NCBI RefSeq assembly: GCF_030687575.1
Contig: NZ_CP117439.1
Location: 2,223,501 to 2,287,500 of the forward strand
Source of the DNA: Pseudomonas sp. FP2309
GTDB lineage: Bacteria > Pseudomonadota > Gammaproteobacteria > Pseudomonadales > Pseudomonadaceae
DNA length: 64,000 nt
Reading direction: 5' to 3'
Positions 36,496 to 45,123 of this stretch are shown one piece after another. Positions within the stretch are counted from its first letter, which is position 1; every line of letters begins with the position of its first letter. The translations under genes were made by a program, and so were the position numbers. Below the pieces are notes generated by a model. That model was not told the origin of the DNA. It was given only the letters and a program-made list of their open reading frames with translations, and did not search any database.

Positions 36496-37464
36496 ATGAC
36501 CACTCAAAACAACGCGTTGCCCACTGCACGCAAACCCCTCGATATCCGTGCGCTGCTCGACAACTGGGCGATGCTGCTGGCGGCGGTGGGGATTTTTGTC
36601 CTGTGTGCCTTGCTGATCGATAACTTCCTCTCGCCGCTGAACATGCGCGGCCTGGGCCTGGCGATTTCCACGGTGGGCATCGCCGCGTGCACCATGCTGT
36701 TCTGCCTGGCGTCGGGGCATTTTGACTTGTCGGTGGGCTCGGTCATCGCCTGCGCCGGCGTGGTCGCGGCGATTGTGATGCGCGACACCGACAGCGTCAT
36801 GCTGGGCATCGGCGCGGCGCTGGGGATGGGGCTGATCGTCGGATTGATCAACGGCATCGTCATCGCCAAGTTGCGGGTCAACGCGCTGATCACCACCCTG
36901 GCGACCATGCAGATCGTGCGCGGTCTGGCCTACATCTTTGCCGACGGCAAGGCGGTGGGCGTGTCCCAGGAGCAGTTTTTTGTCTTCGGCAACGGCCAGT
37001 TGTTCGGCGTACCGGTGCCGATCCTGATCACCATTGTGTGCTTCCTGTTCTTCGGCTGGCTGCTCAACTACACCACCTACGGGCGCAACACCATGGCCAT
37101 CGGCGGCAACCCGGAAGCGGCGCTGCTGGCAGGTGTGAACGTGGACCGCACCAAGATCCTGATCTTCGCCGTGCACGGTTTGATCGGCGCACTGGCCGGG
37201 GTGATCCTTGCCTCGCGCATGACCTCGGGCCAGCCGATGATCGGCCAGGGCTTCGAGCTGACGGTGATCTCGGCGTGCGTACTGGGTGGGGTGTCGTTGA
37301 GCGGCGGGATCGGCATGATCCGCCATGTGATTGCCGGGGTGCTGATTCTGGCGATCATCGAGAATGCGATGAACCTGAAGAACATCGACACGTTTTACCA
37401 ATACGTGATCCGCGGCTCGATCCTGCTGCTGGCGGTGGTCATCGACCGTATGAAGCAACGCTGA
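36496..37464 (+). CDS. araH: L-arabinose ABC transporter permease
   Basis: 322 residues, about ten membrane helices, BPD_transp_2 family; GHFDLSVGSVIACAGVVAAI and GGNPEAALLAGVNVDRTKI match AraH. Completes the AraFGH importer and closes the plus-strand operon that begins with the MFS gene. A REP-type hairpin with a short T-run follows 20 bases after the stop. Confidence 0.92.
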   Translation: MTTQNNALPTARKPLDIRALLDNWAMLLAAVGIFVLCALLIDNFLSPLNMRGLGLAISTVGIAACTMLFCLASGHFDLSVGSVIACAGVVAAIVMRDTDSVMLGIGAALGMGLIVGLINGIVIAKLRVNALITTLATMQIVRGLAYIFADGKAVGVSQEQFFVFGNGQLFGVPVPILITIVCFLFFGWLLNYTTYGRNTMAIGGNPEAALLAGVNVDRTKILIFAVHGLIGALAGVILASRMTSGQPMIGQGFELTVISACVLGGVSLSGGIGMIRHVIAGVLILAIIENAMNLKNIDTFYQYVIRGSILLLAVVIDRMKQR

Positions 37465-37484
37465 TCAAAAGCCCTGGGAGGGGC

Positions 37485-37520
37485 AACGGTGGGAGGGAGC
37501 AAGCCCCCTCCCACCGTTTT
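37485..37520. terminator. REP-type terminator between convergent araH and galM
   Basis: AACGGTGGGAGGG pairs with CCCTCCCACCGTT and is followed by TTTT. The stem belongs to the GTGGGAGG REP family found elsewhere in the window. Confidence 0.7.
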
Positions 37521-38667
37521 ACTCGGCGCTGAACTTGAAGACGGTGTTCTGCGTGTAGGTCTGCCCTGGGTTCAAACGAGTTGATGCAAAGCTGGGCTGG
37601 TTAGGCGCATCCGGATAGTGCTGGGTCTCCAGCGTAAACCCACTCCAGTGCAGGTAAGTCTTGCCTGCTTTGCCCTTCACCGAACCATCGAGGAAGTTGC
37701 TGGTATAGAACTGCACCCCCGGTTCGCTGGTGTAGAGCTGCAAGCGCCGGCCAGACTCCGGGTCATGCACTTCGGCGGCCAGCTTTTTCACGTCGCCCTT
37801 GGTGTCCAGCGCCCAGTTGAAGTCAAACCCGCCTTGCTTCGGTTCGGCGAATTTGAGCTGCGGATGATCGTCCTTGATGTGCTGGCCGATCGGCGTGGGC
37901 TTGAGGAAGTCCATCGGCGTGCCCTTGACTGGGGCGAGTTCGCCGGTAGGAATCAGCGTCGCATTGACCGGCGTGTAGTGGCTGGCATGCAAAGTGGCGA
38001 CCTGTTTGAGGATGTCGCCATTGCCCGCGCCGGCCAGGTTGAAGTAGCTGTGGTTGGTCAGGTTGAGCACCGTGGGTTTGTCGGTGGTGGCCTTGTAGTC
38101 GATGTGCAGTTCGTTCTTGTCGTTGAGGCTGTAGGTGACCTCGGTTTTCAAGTTGCCGGGGAAGCCCATCTCACCGTCCTTGGACAGGTAGGTGAGGGTG
38201 ACCCCAACCGAGTCCTTGCCCTTGACCGGCTCGGCTTTCCATACATGCTTGTCGAAGCCCTGCGCGCCGCCATGCAATGCGTTGGGGCCGTCGTTGAGCG
38301 GCACCTGGAAGCGTTTGCCGTCGAGCTCAAAGGCGCCGCCAGCCAGGCGATTGCCGAAGCGCCCGATGGTCGCGCCGAAAAACGCCGTACCGGCCTGGTA
38401 GCCCTGCACATCGTCAAAGCCAAGCACCACGTCCTCGACCTTGCCGTGTTTGTCCGGCACTTTGAGCGACTGCAAGACACCGCCGTAGGTGATGACCGTG
38501 GCTTGCATGCCATGGCTGTTGCGCAGGATGTACTGTTCGACGGCGGTGCCGTCATTGGTTTTACCGAAAGCTTTGTGCTCGCTGGTGAGCCCCGCCGCCT
38601 GGGCGCCGCCGCTGGCGACCAGCATGGACATGGCGAGGCCCGAGAGCAGGTATCGAGGGTGCTTCAT
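37519..38667 (-). CDS. galM: Aldose 1-epimerase with signal peptide
   Basis: 382 residues: signal peptide about 1-25 (cleavage near AQAA), then the GalM beta-sandwich. Catalytic motif NALHGGAQGFDKHVW carries the first His, LNLTNHSYFNLAG the second, and FTLETQHYPDAPNQ holds the catalytic Glu. Converts sugar anomers; the signal peptide places it in the periplasm, so it would supply the anomer favoured by AraF or the dehydrogenases. Divergent from the SDR gene; a FadR-type site lies 32-42 bases upstream of its start. Confidence 0.92.
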   Translation of the reverse strand: MKHPRYLLSGLAMSMLVASGGAQAAGLTSEHKAFGKTNDGTAVEQYILRNSHGMQATVITYGGVLQSLKVPDKHGKVEDVVLGFDDVQGYQAGTAFFGATIGRFGNRLAGGAFELDGKRFQVPLNDGPNALHGGAQGFDKHVWKAEPVKGKDSVGVTLTYLSKDGEMGFPGNLKTEVTYSLNDKNELHIDYKATTDKPTVLNLTNHSYFNLAGAGNGDILKQVATLHASHYTPVNATLIPTGELAPVKGTPMDFLKPTPIGQHIKDDHPQLKFAEPKQGGFDFNWALDTKGDVKKLAAEVHDPESGRRLQLYTSEPGVQFYTSNFLDGSVKGKAGKTYLHWSGFTLETQHYPDAPNQPSFASTRLNPGQTYTQNTVFKFSAE

Positions 38668-38699
38668 GGTCGAACTTCCTTTTGTTGTTTTGAGTGGAA

Positions 38700-38710
38700 T
38701 AGTTCTACTA
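38700..38710. promoter_or_regulatory. Candidate FadR-type operator at the galM/SDR divergent promoter
   Basis: TAGTTCTACTA differs by one base from TAGTCCTACTA at 29055 and fits TNGTNNNACNA. It lies in the 136-base AT-rich gap between galM and the SDR gene. Confidence 0.6.
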
Positions 38711-38803
38711 ATAGCGATATTTTGTTGGTGTGACAGCGAATTTATAGCCTTTAAAGCCTATTTCGTAAAATAAAATAAGACTAATTGATCGAGGCACCGT
38801 TAT

Positions 38804-39571
38804 ATGAGTACTGCACAGGCTGTTTATCCCGACCTTGAAGGCAAGACCGTACTGATCTCCGGGGGCGCCTCGGGTATCGGCGAATTCATGGTGCGCGCCT
38901 TTGCCGCGCAAGGCGCCAAGGTGGCTTTTGTGGATCGTGCACAAAGCCAGGGTGAACGCTTGGCGGCGCTGTTGAGCTCCCAGGGGCATACGGTGGAGTT
39001 CGTGTGTTGCGACATTACCGACGAGATCGGCTTTCGGGCGGCAATCACGCGGTTTGAGCAGTCGCTGGGGCCGATTACGGTGCTGGTGAACAACGCCGCC
39101 AACGACGTACGCCATACCCTGGAAGAAATCGACTCGGAGATGTTCGACCGGTTGATCGCGGTCAACCTCAAACACGCGTTTTTCGCCGCCAAGGCAGTAG
39201 TGCCCATGATGAAAGGCGCCGGCGGCGGCTCGATCATCAACCTCGGTTCGGTCGGCTGGATGATGGCCTCCGCCGGTTACCCGGTGTACGCCGCCAGTAA
39301 GGCCGCCGCGCACGGTATGACCCGCGGCCTGGCACGGGAGCTGGGGCCTCACCATATCCGCGTCAATACGCTCGTGCCCGGTTGGGTGATGACCGAAAAA
39401 CAACTGGCCATGTGGGTCGACGATGCGGCCAGGGACCTGATCGCCCGCAGCCAATGCATGCCCGGCAGTGTGATGCCGGAGCATATCGCCAACATGGCGT
39501 TGTTCCTGGCCTCGGATGCCTCGGCGATGTGTTCGGCGCAGAACTTTATCGTGGACGGTGGCTGGGTCTGA
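38804..39571 (+). CDS. SDR-family sugar dehydrogenase, probable L-arabinose 1-dehydrogenase
   Basis: 255 residues, classical short-chain dehydrogenase: cofactor motif SGGASGIG at 19-26, NNAAND, and catalytic Y162/K166 in YPVYAASKAAAHG. The end DGGWV is usual for the family. Relatives include sugar 1-dehydrogenases of bacterial xylose and arabinose oxidation. In this unit it is the only candidate for the first cytoplasmic step (L-arabinose to lactone). VDRAQSQ after the second beta strand suggests NAD(H) preference, since an Asp follows the strand. Substrate is inferred from context. Confidence 0.82.
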   Translation: MSTAQAVYPDLEGKTVLISGGASGIGEFMVRAFAAQGAKVAFVDRAQSQGERLAALLSSQGHTVEFVCCDITDEIGFRAAITRFEQSLGPITVLVNNAANDVRHTLEEIDSEMFDRLIAVNLKHAFFAAKAVVPMMKGAGGGSIINLGSVGWMMASAGYPVYAASKAAAHGMTRGLARELGPHHIRVNTLVPGWVMTEKQLAMWVDDAARDLIARSQCMPGSVMPEHIANMALFLASDASAMCSAQNFIVDGGWV

Positions 39572-39590
39572 GTCGGTCTGCGCAGGCCCA

Positions 39591-39620
39591 TGTGGGGCAG
39601 GGAAAATCCCTGCTCCCACA
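39591..39620. terminator. REP-type hairpin between convergent SDR and GST genes
   Basis: TGTGGGgCAGGGA-aaa-TCCCTGcTCCCACA, in the 63-base gap of converging genes. Confidence 0.55.
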
Positions 39621-39634
39621 CGTGAACAGCGACC

Positions 39635-40237
39635 TTATTCGATGGGGTATTTCTTGAAGGCCGGGTGCTGTTCCAGGCGTTCGGCGAGGCGTTGCAGGTG
39701 CGGGAAGTCGGCCGCCTTTACCACGGATGCGACCGTGAACTGGCTGAACGACCAGGCCACCGCTGCCGTCAGTGAGGCTTGGTTCAAGTCGGCGTCATCG
39801 CCACGGGCGAGCTGTTCATCGAGCCGCGAGAAGGCCGCCAGCAACTGGCCGGTGACGCGCTCGAGCCACGGTGCATGCAGTTTTTCGGCCGGGCGCAGGT
39901 TGTGCTCATAGACGATCTGCACGCTTTTCTCACAGGCCGCCAGGGCCAGTCCGAGCAGTTGCAGGTCGCGTGCGCGTGCGTTTAATGCCTGTGGCAACAG
40001 TTTTTTGTCGGCGGGGGCCAGGGCTTCCAGGTAATCGAGGATCAGGCTCGAATCCATCAGCACCGTGCCGTCATCCAGCACCAGTGTAGGGGCCTTGACC
40101 ACCGGGTTGATCCGCGAAAACTCGGTGAAGGTGCGGAACACGGACAAGGGCTCATGCACAAAATCCACCCCGTACAAATCCAGGGAAATTGCCACGCGAC
40201 GCACGTAAGGCGAGTCCAGCATGCCGATCAGTTTCAT
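39635..40237 (-). CDS. Glutathione S-transferase
   Basis: 200 residues: thioredoxin-like N-terminal domain (KLIGMLDSPYVRRVAISLDL; the SPY-VRR element is the glutathione-activating region; VKAPTLVLDDGTVLMDSSLI binds glutathione) and a helical C-terminal domain. Cytosolic detoxification of electrophiles. Single gene. Substrate unknown. Confidence 0.88.
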   Translation of the reverse strand: MKLIGMLDSPYVRRVAISLDLYGVDFVHEPLSVFRTFTEFSRINPVVKAPTLVLDDGTVLMDSSLILDYLEALAPADKKLLPQALNARARDLQLLGLALAACEKSVQIVYEHNLRPAEKLHAPWLERVTGQLLAAFSRLDEQLARGDDADLNQASLTAAVAWSFSQFTVASVVKAADFPHLQRLAERLEQHPAFKKYPIE

Positions 40238-40317
40238 GAAGCCTCCATTGCTATCAGGGTGATGAGCTCAAGAGATTAAGGGCACTCGGGCGACCTGCGC
40301 AATTGCCGGGACGCCCG

Positions 40318-41319
40318 TTATGCCGGGGGCCTGAAGCCTTGGCGGCTGGCGCCCGGCGGTTGTCCGGTGATGCGTTTGTAGGCGCGACTGAAGGCTGCCT
40401 GAGAGGTATAGCCGAGGCGGTACGCCACCTCTTCGATGGGCAGGCGCTCCAGGGTCAGCCACTGGCTGGCCAGGCGCATGCGCAGTTCGGTCACATAACG
40501 CAGCGGCGCAACCCCCAGGGTGGCCTGGAAACGCTCTGCGAACACCGAGCGTGAGGTATGACAGTGCGCCGCCAGTTCGGCCACGCTCCAGTCGCGGCCC
40601 GGCTCCTGGTGCAGGGCGAGCAGGGCGCCCGCCAGCCGGGTATCGCGCAATGCGGCTGCCAGGCCTGACGCGTTGGCGCAGGCGCATTCGACCCAGCCTC
40701 GCACGATCATCGCCGCCACCACGTCGGCCAGGCGCGCGAGGATGCCGGCATAACCGATGCGGGCGCTGGAGACTTCGCGCTCCATCACCGCCAGGATCGG
40801 CATCAAGCCGGGGTAACGCTGGCCCCCGGTGTCGATCAGCATCAAGGCCGGCATCAGGTTGCCGAGCCCCTGGATACTGTCGAGCTCGAACTCCATGCAG
40901 GCGCTGAACAGCAGGGTGCTGGGAGCATCACAGGGCGAGGCGTTCACGGCACACACGGTATCGCCCAGCGGTGCGGCCTCGAAGTGGGCGATGTCCTGCA
41001 CGGGGGCGTCCGGTTGGGATAACAGCGCATGGGCGCCACCGTGGGCGATAAACACCGCATTACCGGCGGACAGCTCAAAGAGGCTGCCGTCGTGCAGGCG
41101 CAGGGTCGCGCAGCCGGCGGCCAGGAAATGGAAATACGCATGGCCAGGCTTGGCCGCGAAGCTGATGCCGAATATCGGCCCGGCCTGGATGCGCCGGTAC
41201 TGCACACCGCGCAGGCGCATGCTGCGCAGCAGCTCGTTAATCAGCTCGGAGGACAGGGTGAACGCGCTGTGGGCTGTCATCGTCGGGGTTTCGGTCAAAA
41301 AATCAAGGTTTTGAATCAT
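40318..41319 (-). CDS. AraC-family regulator with cupin sensor
   Basis: 333 residues: N-terminal AraC-type cupin (about 25-190; PIFGISFAAKPGHAYFHFLA, AVFIAHGGAHALL) and C-terminal double HTH (about 230-325; VAELAAHCHTSRSVFAERFQ; PIEEVAYRLGYTSQAAFSRA). Divergent from the MFS gene with 61 bases between starts, so it probably activates that pump. ATG at 41319 has AGGATG upstream; ATG at 41280 is an alternative. Effector unknown. Confidence 0.88.
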   Translation of the reverse strand: MIQNLDFLTETPTMTAHSAFTLSSELINELLRSMRLRGVQYRRIQAGPIFGISFAAKPGHAYFHFLAAGCATLRLHDGSLFELSAGNAVFIAHGGAHALLSQPDAPVQDIAHFEAAPLGDTVCAVNASPCDAPSTLLFSACMEFELDSIQGLGNLMPALMLIDTGGQRYPGLMPILAVMEREVSSARIGYAGILARLADVVAAMIVRGWVECACANASGLAAALRDTRLAGALLALHQEPGRDWSVAELAAHCHTSRSVFAERFQATLGVAPLRYVTELRMRLASQWLTLERLPIEEVAYRLGYTSQAAFSRAYKRITGQPPGASRQGFRPPA

Positions 41320-41380
41320 AGATCATCCTGGCGACGAAACCTAGACTGGCCGTCACGCTAATGCTTGAGGATGTCTTGTG

Positions 41381-42616
41381 ATGAATGATTGTGTGTCCCA
41401 TGCCCCTGTCGATGGCAGGGCAGAACCGACCGCGCCGGCCTGGATGGCGGTGTTTTCCCTGGCGATGGGCGTGTTCGGCCTGCTCACGGCGGAGTACCTG
41501 CCGGCCAGCCTGTTGACGCCGATGGCCCTGGACCTTGGCGTGTCGGAAGCGTTGGCCGGGCAAGCCGTAACGGTGACCGCGGTGGTGGCCTTGTTCGCCG
41601 GTTTGCTGGTGCCTGGCCTGACGCGCGGCATCGACCGGCGCCTTGTGTTGTTGGGGTTTTCCACGCTGATGATTGCGTCCAACCTGCTGGTGGCGTTCTC
41701 GTCCAGCCTCCTGGTGCTGTTGTTGATGCGCATCCTGCTGGGCATTGCCCTCGGCGGTTTCTGGAGCATGGCGGCGGCGGTTGCGATGCGCCTGGTACCG
41801 GCGGCGTCGCTGCCGCGTGCGCTGTCGATCATCTTCAGTGGCATTGCGGTGGGCACGGTCGTCGCGGTGCCATTGGGCAGCTACCTCGGCGGTCTGTACG
41901 GTTGGCGCAGTGCATTTGTTGCGGCCGCCGCTGTTGGCGGGGCGACCCTGGCGTTCCAGCTGTTCACGCTGCCGCGCCTGGCACCCAGCGGTACTGCGCG
42001 CCTGCGCACCGTGCTGGATGTACTGCTGCGCCCCGGCATTGCCATCGGCATGTTCGGCTGCGTGCTGGTGCACACCGGGCACTTCGCGCTGTTTACCTAC
42101 ATTCGCCCGTTTCTGGAAAGCAGCACCGGGGTCGGTACCCAAGGGTTGGCGTTGATGCTGCTGGGGTTTGGCGCGGCGAATTTTGTCGGCACGCTGCTGG
42201 CCGGATGGTTGCTGGTGCGTAACCCCCGTGGAACCCTGGTGCTGATGCCGGCTTTGGTGGGCGTCGCCGCGTTGGCACTGGTGCTGCTGCCGGCATCGCT
42301 GCCTGGCCAGGCGTTGCTCCTGGCGCTATGGGGCATGGCTTTCGGCGGGGTGCCGGTGGCATGGTCGAACTGGGTCGCCCGTGCAGTGCCGGATCAGGCG
42401 GAAAGTGCCGGGGGCATGGTGGTGGCTTCAGTGCAATCGGCAATTGCGGCGGGTGCCGCTGGCGGGGGCGCGATGTTCAGTGTCACTGGCATCGACGGTG
42501 TCTTTCTGGGCGCGGGTTGCTTGATGCTGTTGGCGGCAGTGTTGATCGCGCTGCGTGTGCAGGTGCCCCGCAATAGCGAGGCAGGGAGTGTGACGCACCA
42601 CCCGTCTTTGGTTTAG
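41381..42616 (+). CDS. MFS efflux transporter (DHA1 type)
   Basis: 411 residues, 12 predicted helices. AVFSLAMGVFGLLTAEYLPASLLTPMA and MRILLGIALGGFWSMAAAVAMRL are hallmarks of the DHA1/AraJ-like efflux family of sugars and drugs. A GTG three bases before the chosen ATG is an alternative start. Divergent from an AraC regulator that may control it. Confidence 0.87.
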   Translation: MNDCVSHAPVDGRAEPTAPAWMAVFSLAMGVFGLLTAEYLPASLLTPMALDLGVSEALAGQAVTVTAVVALFAGLLVPGLTRGIDRRLVLLGFSTLMIASNLLVAFSSSLLVLLLMRILLGIALGGFWSMAAAVAMRLVPAASLPRALSIIFSGIAVGTVVAVPLGSYLGGLYGWRSAFVAAAAVGGATLAFQLFTLPRLAPSGTARLRTVLDVLLRPGIAIGMFGCVLVHTGHFALFTYIRPFLESSTGVGTQGLALMLLGFGAANFVGTLLAGWLLVRNPRGTLVLMPALVGVAALALVLLPASLPGQALLLALWGMAFGGVPVAWSNWVARAVPDQAESAGGMVVASVQSAIAAGAAGGGAMFSVTGIDGVFLGAGCLMLLAAVLIALRVQVPRNSEAGSVTHHPSLV

Positions 42617-42660
42617 TCTCGAGCGCTCAGCTGATCGCAAACGCCTCTGGAGCCATAAGC

Positions 42661-43494
42661 ATGACCGATTACGTACCCCCGAAAGTCTGGACCTGGGACG
42701 CCGAAAGCGGCGGCACCTTCGCCAGCATCAACCGACCTATTGCCGGCGCCACCCACGATAAAGCGTTGCCGGTCGGCAAGCATCCGCTGCAGCTGTATTC
42801 CCTGGCCACGCCCAACGGGCAGAAGGTCACCATCCTGCTCGAAGAACTGCTGGCCCTGGGGCACAGCGGCGCGGAGTACGACGCCTGGCTGATCAAGATC
42901 GGCGACGGCGACCAGTTCGGCAGCGGCTTTGTCGAGGTCAACCCGAACTCCAAGATCCCGGCCCTCATGGACCACAGCGGCGCCACGCCGATTCGTGTGT
43001 TCGAGTCCGGCGCGATCCTGCAATACCTGGCCGAGAAGTTCGGCGCGTTCTTCCCCACCGAGCCTGCGGCCCGCGCCGAATGCCTGTCGTGGTTGTTCTG
43101 GCAGATGGGCAGCGCGCCTTACCTGGGCGGCGGTTTCGGGCACTTCTATGCGTATGCGCCGAGCAAGATGGAATACCCGATCAACCGCTTTGCCATGGAG
43201 ACCAAACGGCAGTTGGACGTGCTCGATAAGCGCCTGGCGGTGAGCGAGTACATCGCCGGGGATGAATACACCATCGCCGATATCGCCATCTGGCCGTGGT
43301 ATGGCGGCCTGGTCAAAGGCCGTTTGTACGGCGCGGCGGAGTTTTTGTCGGTGCATGAGTACAAGCATGTGCAGCGCTGGGCGGAGGCGATTGACGCACG
43401 GCCGGCGGTGCAGCGTGGGCGGCGGGTGAATCGGGTGTCGGGCGAGCCTCATGAGCAGTTGGCTGAGCGGCATGACGCAAGTGATCTGGATTGA
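42661..43494 (+). CDS. yghU: Glutathione transferase-like disulfide reductase
   Basis: 277 residues, nu-class GST very close to E. coli YghU. Extended N-terminus (YVPPKVWTWD), LYSLATPNGQKVTILLEELLALG with the Thr-Pro-Asn glutathione-binding turn, NPNSKIPAL, and WLFWQMGSAPYLGGGFGHF. Family members bind two glutathiones and reduce disulfides. Start sits after GGAGCCATAAGC. Confidence 0.92.
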   Translation: MTDYVPPKVWTWDAESGGTFASINRPIAGATHDKALPVGKHPLQLYSLATPNGQKVTILLEELLALGHSGAEYDAWLIKIGDGDQFGSGFVEVNPNSKIPALMDHSGATPIRVFESGAILQYLAEKFGAFFPTEPAARAECLSWLFWQMGSAPYLGGGFGHFYAYAPSKMEYPINRFAMETKRQLDVLDKRLAVSEYIAGDEYTIADIAIWPWYGGLVKGRLYGAAEFLSVHEYKHVQRWAEAIDARPAVQRGRRVNRVSGEPHEQLAERHDASDLD

Positions 43495-43531
43495 CTGTCT
43501 GGCGCGGTCAACATGTGTGCTGGCTGTTGGG

Positions 43532-43546
43532 GGCCGCTGCGCGGCC
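43532..43546. terminator. Hairpin between convergent yghU and uppP
   Basis: GGCCGC-tgc-GCGGCC in the 69-base gap between two converging genes; no T-run. Confidence 0.45.
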
Positions 43547-43563
43547 ATCCCTCATCCCAATCA

Positions 43564-44439
43564 CTACCCAGGCAGCAAACCGCTGCTGACCGCCACAATC
43601 AGGAACACCCCCAACAGCGCACGATAGATCACGAACGGCCAGGTGGAGAATCGCTCCAGAAACTTCATCAGGCCCCAGATCGCAAAGAACGCCGAGATGC
43701 TCGCTACCACCAGGCCGAACAGCAGGTGCGGCCAGGCGTGGGCCGGCAGGTCGGCGCGCAGTAACACCCACAGCTCTTTCAAACCGGCCAGGGCGATGGC
43801 CGGCAGGCCCAGGAGGAAGGAAAAGCGCGCAGCCTCTTCGCGTTTGAAATTGAGGAACAACGCCGCGGTGAGGGTGGAGCCCGAGCGCGATACCCCGGGA
43901 ATCAGCGCGCCAATCTGCGCAACGCCCACGATCAACGCATCGCGCAGGCGCATTTGGCTCATTTCGCGGGTATGTCGTGCGCGCAGTTCGGCCGTTGCCA
44001 GCAATGCCGCCATGACCAGGCACGAGACGCCGATCACCATCAGGCCGCGCAACGGCGAGTTGCACGCGTTCAAGGTCGAGGACAGCGCGAGCCCGGCGAT
44101 GCCGATGGGAATCGTCGCCAGCACGATTGCCACCGCCAGCTTGAACCAGCGGTCGTCATAGTCACCCCGGCGTACCGCGTCGATGCTGCCTGTGGTCACC
44201 TGGCGCACATCGCGCCAGAAATAACTGACCACCGCCGCCAGCGCGGCCAACTGCATGGCCGCCGAAAACGCCGAACCGGGGTCTTGCCAGCCGAGCAGGG
44301 CGGGCACCACGCGCATGTGCGCGGTGGAGGACACCGGTAACAGTTCGGTAATGCCCTGGATCACCCCCAGGATGAATATCTGCAGGTAGTCCAGGGACGC
44401 AAAGCCCACATCCAGGCCGGCGGAACAGACGTTCGTCAA
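43564..44439 (-). CDS. uppP: Undecaprenyl-diphosphatase
   Basis: 291 residues, eight or so membrane helices, BacA/UppP family. The (E/Q)xxxE motif is seen as QGITELLPVSSTAH and the second as PGVSRSGST, with the catalytic Ser/Arg. Removes phosphate from undecaprenyl diphosphate to recycle the lipid carrier for peptidoglycan, giving bacitracin tolerance. Possible shorter start at the internal codon before DVGFASLDYLQ. Pseudomonas genomes often have more than one copy. Confidence 0.92.
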   Translation of the reverse strand: MTNVCSAGLDVGFASLDYLQIFILGVIQGITELLPVSSTAHMRVVPALLGWQDPGSAFSAAMQLAALAAVVSYFWRDVRQVTTGSIDAVRRGDYDDRWFKLAVAIVLATIPIGIAGLALSSTLNACNSPLRGLMVIGVSCLVMAALLATAELRARHTREMSQMRLRDALIVGVAQIGALIPGVSRSGSTLTAALFLNFKREEAARFSFLLGLPAIALAGLKELWVLLRADLPAHAWPHLLFGLVVASISAFFAIWGLMKFLERFSTWPFVIYRALLGVFLIVAVSSGLLPG

Positions 44440-44616
44440 AATACGTGTCCTTGAGAAAAGGGAGATGTGGCGGAGTTTATTCCAAATGTTTCAGCGCTTC
44501 GGAAGGCACCGACGGCTATTTGCAATCGGTTCAGCAAGTAGAAAGGTTTGCCACACGAGTGGACTCTTCTCGGGTTTTGTGAACAATGGCGCCCTGTGTT
44601 TTTGACCGAGAGCCCC

Positions 44617-45123
44617 ATGCCTGAAACCACCGTGGAACTGATCCAGACCAGCCCCGAAGAGGCCGAGCTGATCCGCAATCTTTACCAGTACTACGCCTAT
44701 GAGTCGTCGGACTGGGAGCAGGAAGATGTCGAAGCCGATGGCCGCTTCTACATCCATGACGAGCACCTGAATCGCTACTGGCAAGACCCGCGCTGGAGCG
44801 CCAACCTGTTGCTGGTCGATGGCTTTATCGCCGGCTTCCTGTTGATCGAGGACAGTGAAGTGCCGGGTATCGATGCGCTGGAACTGGCCGACCTGTTCAT
44901 CCTTAAACGCTACCGCCGCAAAGGCATCGGCCGCGCCATCGCCACCCAGGTGCTGTGCAGCGGCGAGGCCAATTGGCTGGTGCGCTTTTATGACCAGGAT
45001 GAGGTGTCCCAGGCGTTCTGGCGTACGGTGCTCGACAGCCTGCCGCGCCCGGTGCAAACGCTCGAGCTTGCAGATGAACCGCAGCTAGTGAGTTACCTGA
45101 TTACCCGAGTGGCGCTGCATTAA
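44617..45123 (+). CDS. GNAT-family N-acetyltransferase
   Basis: 168 residues, single GNAT domain; acetyl-CoA-binding loop KRYRRKGIGRAIA (R-R-x-G-x-G/A), preceded by the beta strand LELADLFIL. Substrate unknown. Start at ATG opening MPETTVELIQ; its end overlaps the convergent GlxA-type gene by 23 bases. Confidence 0.85.
   Translation: MPETTVELIQTSPEEAELIRNLYQYYAYESSDWEQEDVEADGRFYIHDEHLNRYWQDPRWSANLLLVDGFIAGFLLIEDSEVPGIDALELADLFILKRYRRKGIGRAIATQVLCSGEANWLVRFYDQDEVSQAFWRTVLDSLPRPVQTLELADEPQLVSYLITRVALH

Noticed and set aside
34849..37458. 869-codon open frame antisense to araG and araH
   Set aside because: Its translation is His/Gln/Arg/Asp-rich low-complexity without domain features, a product of high GC at third codon positions of the real genes on the other strand.
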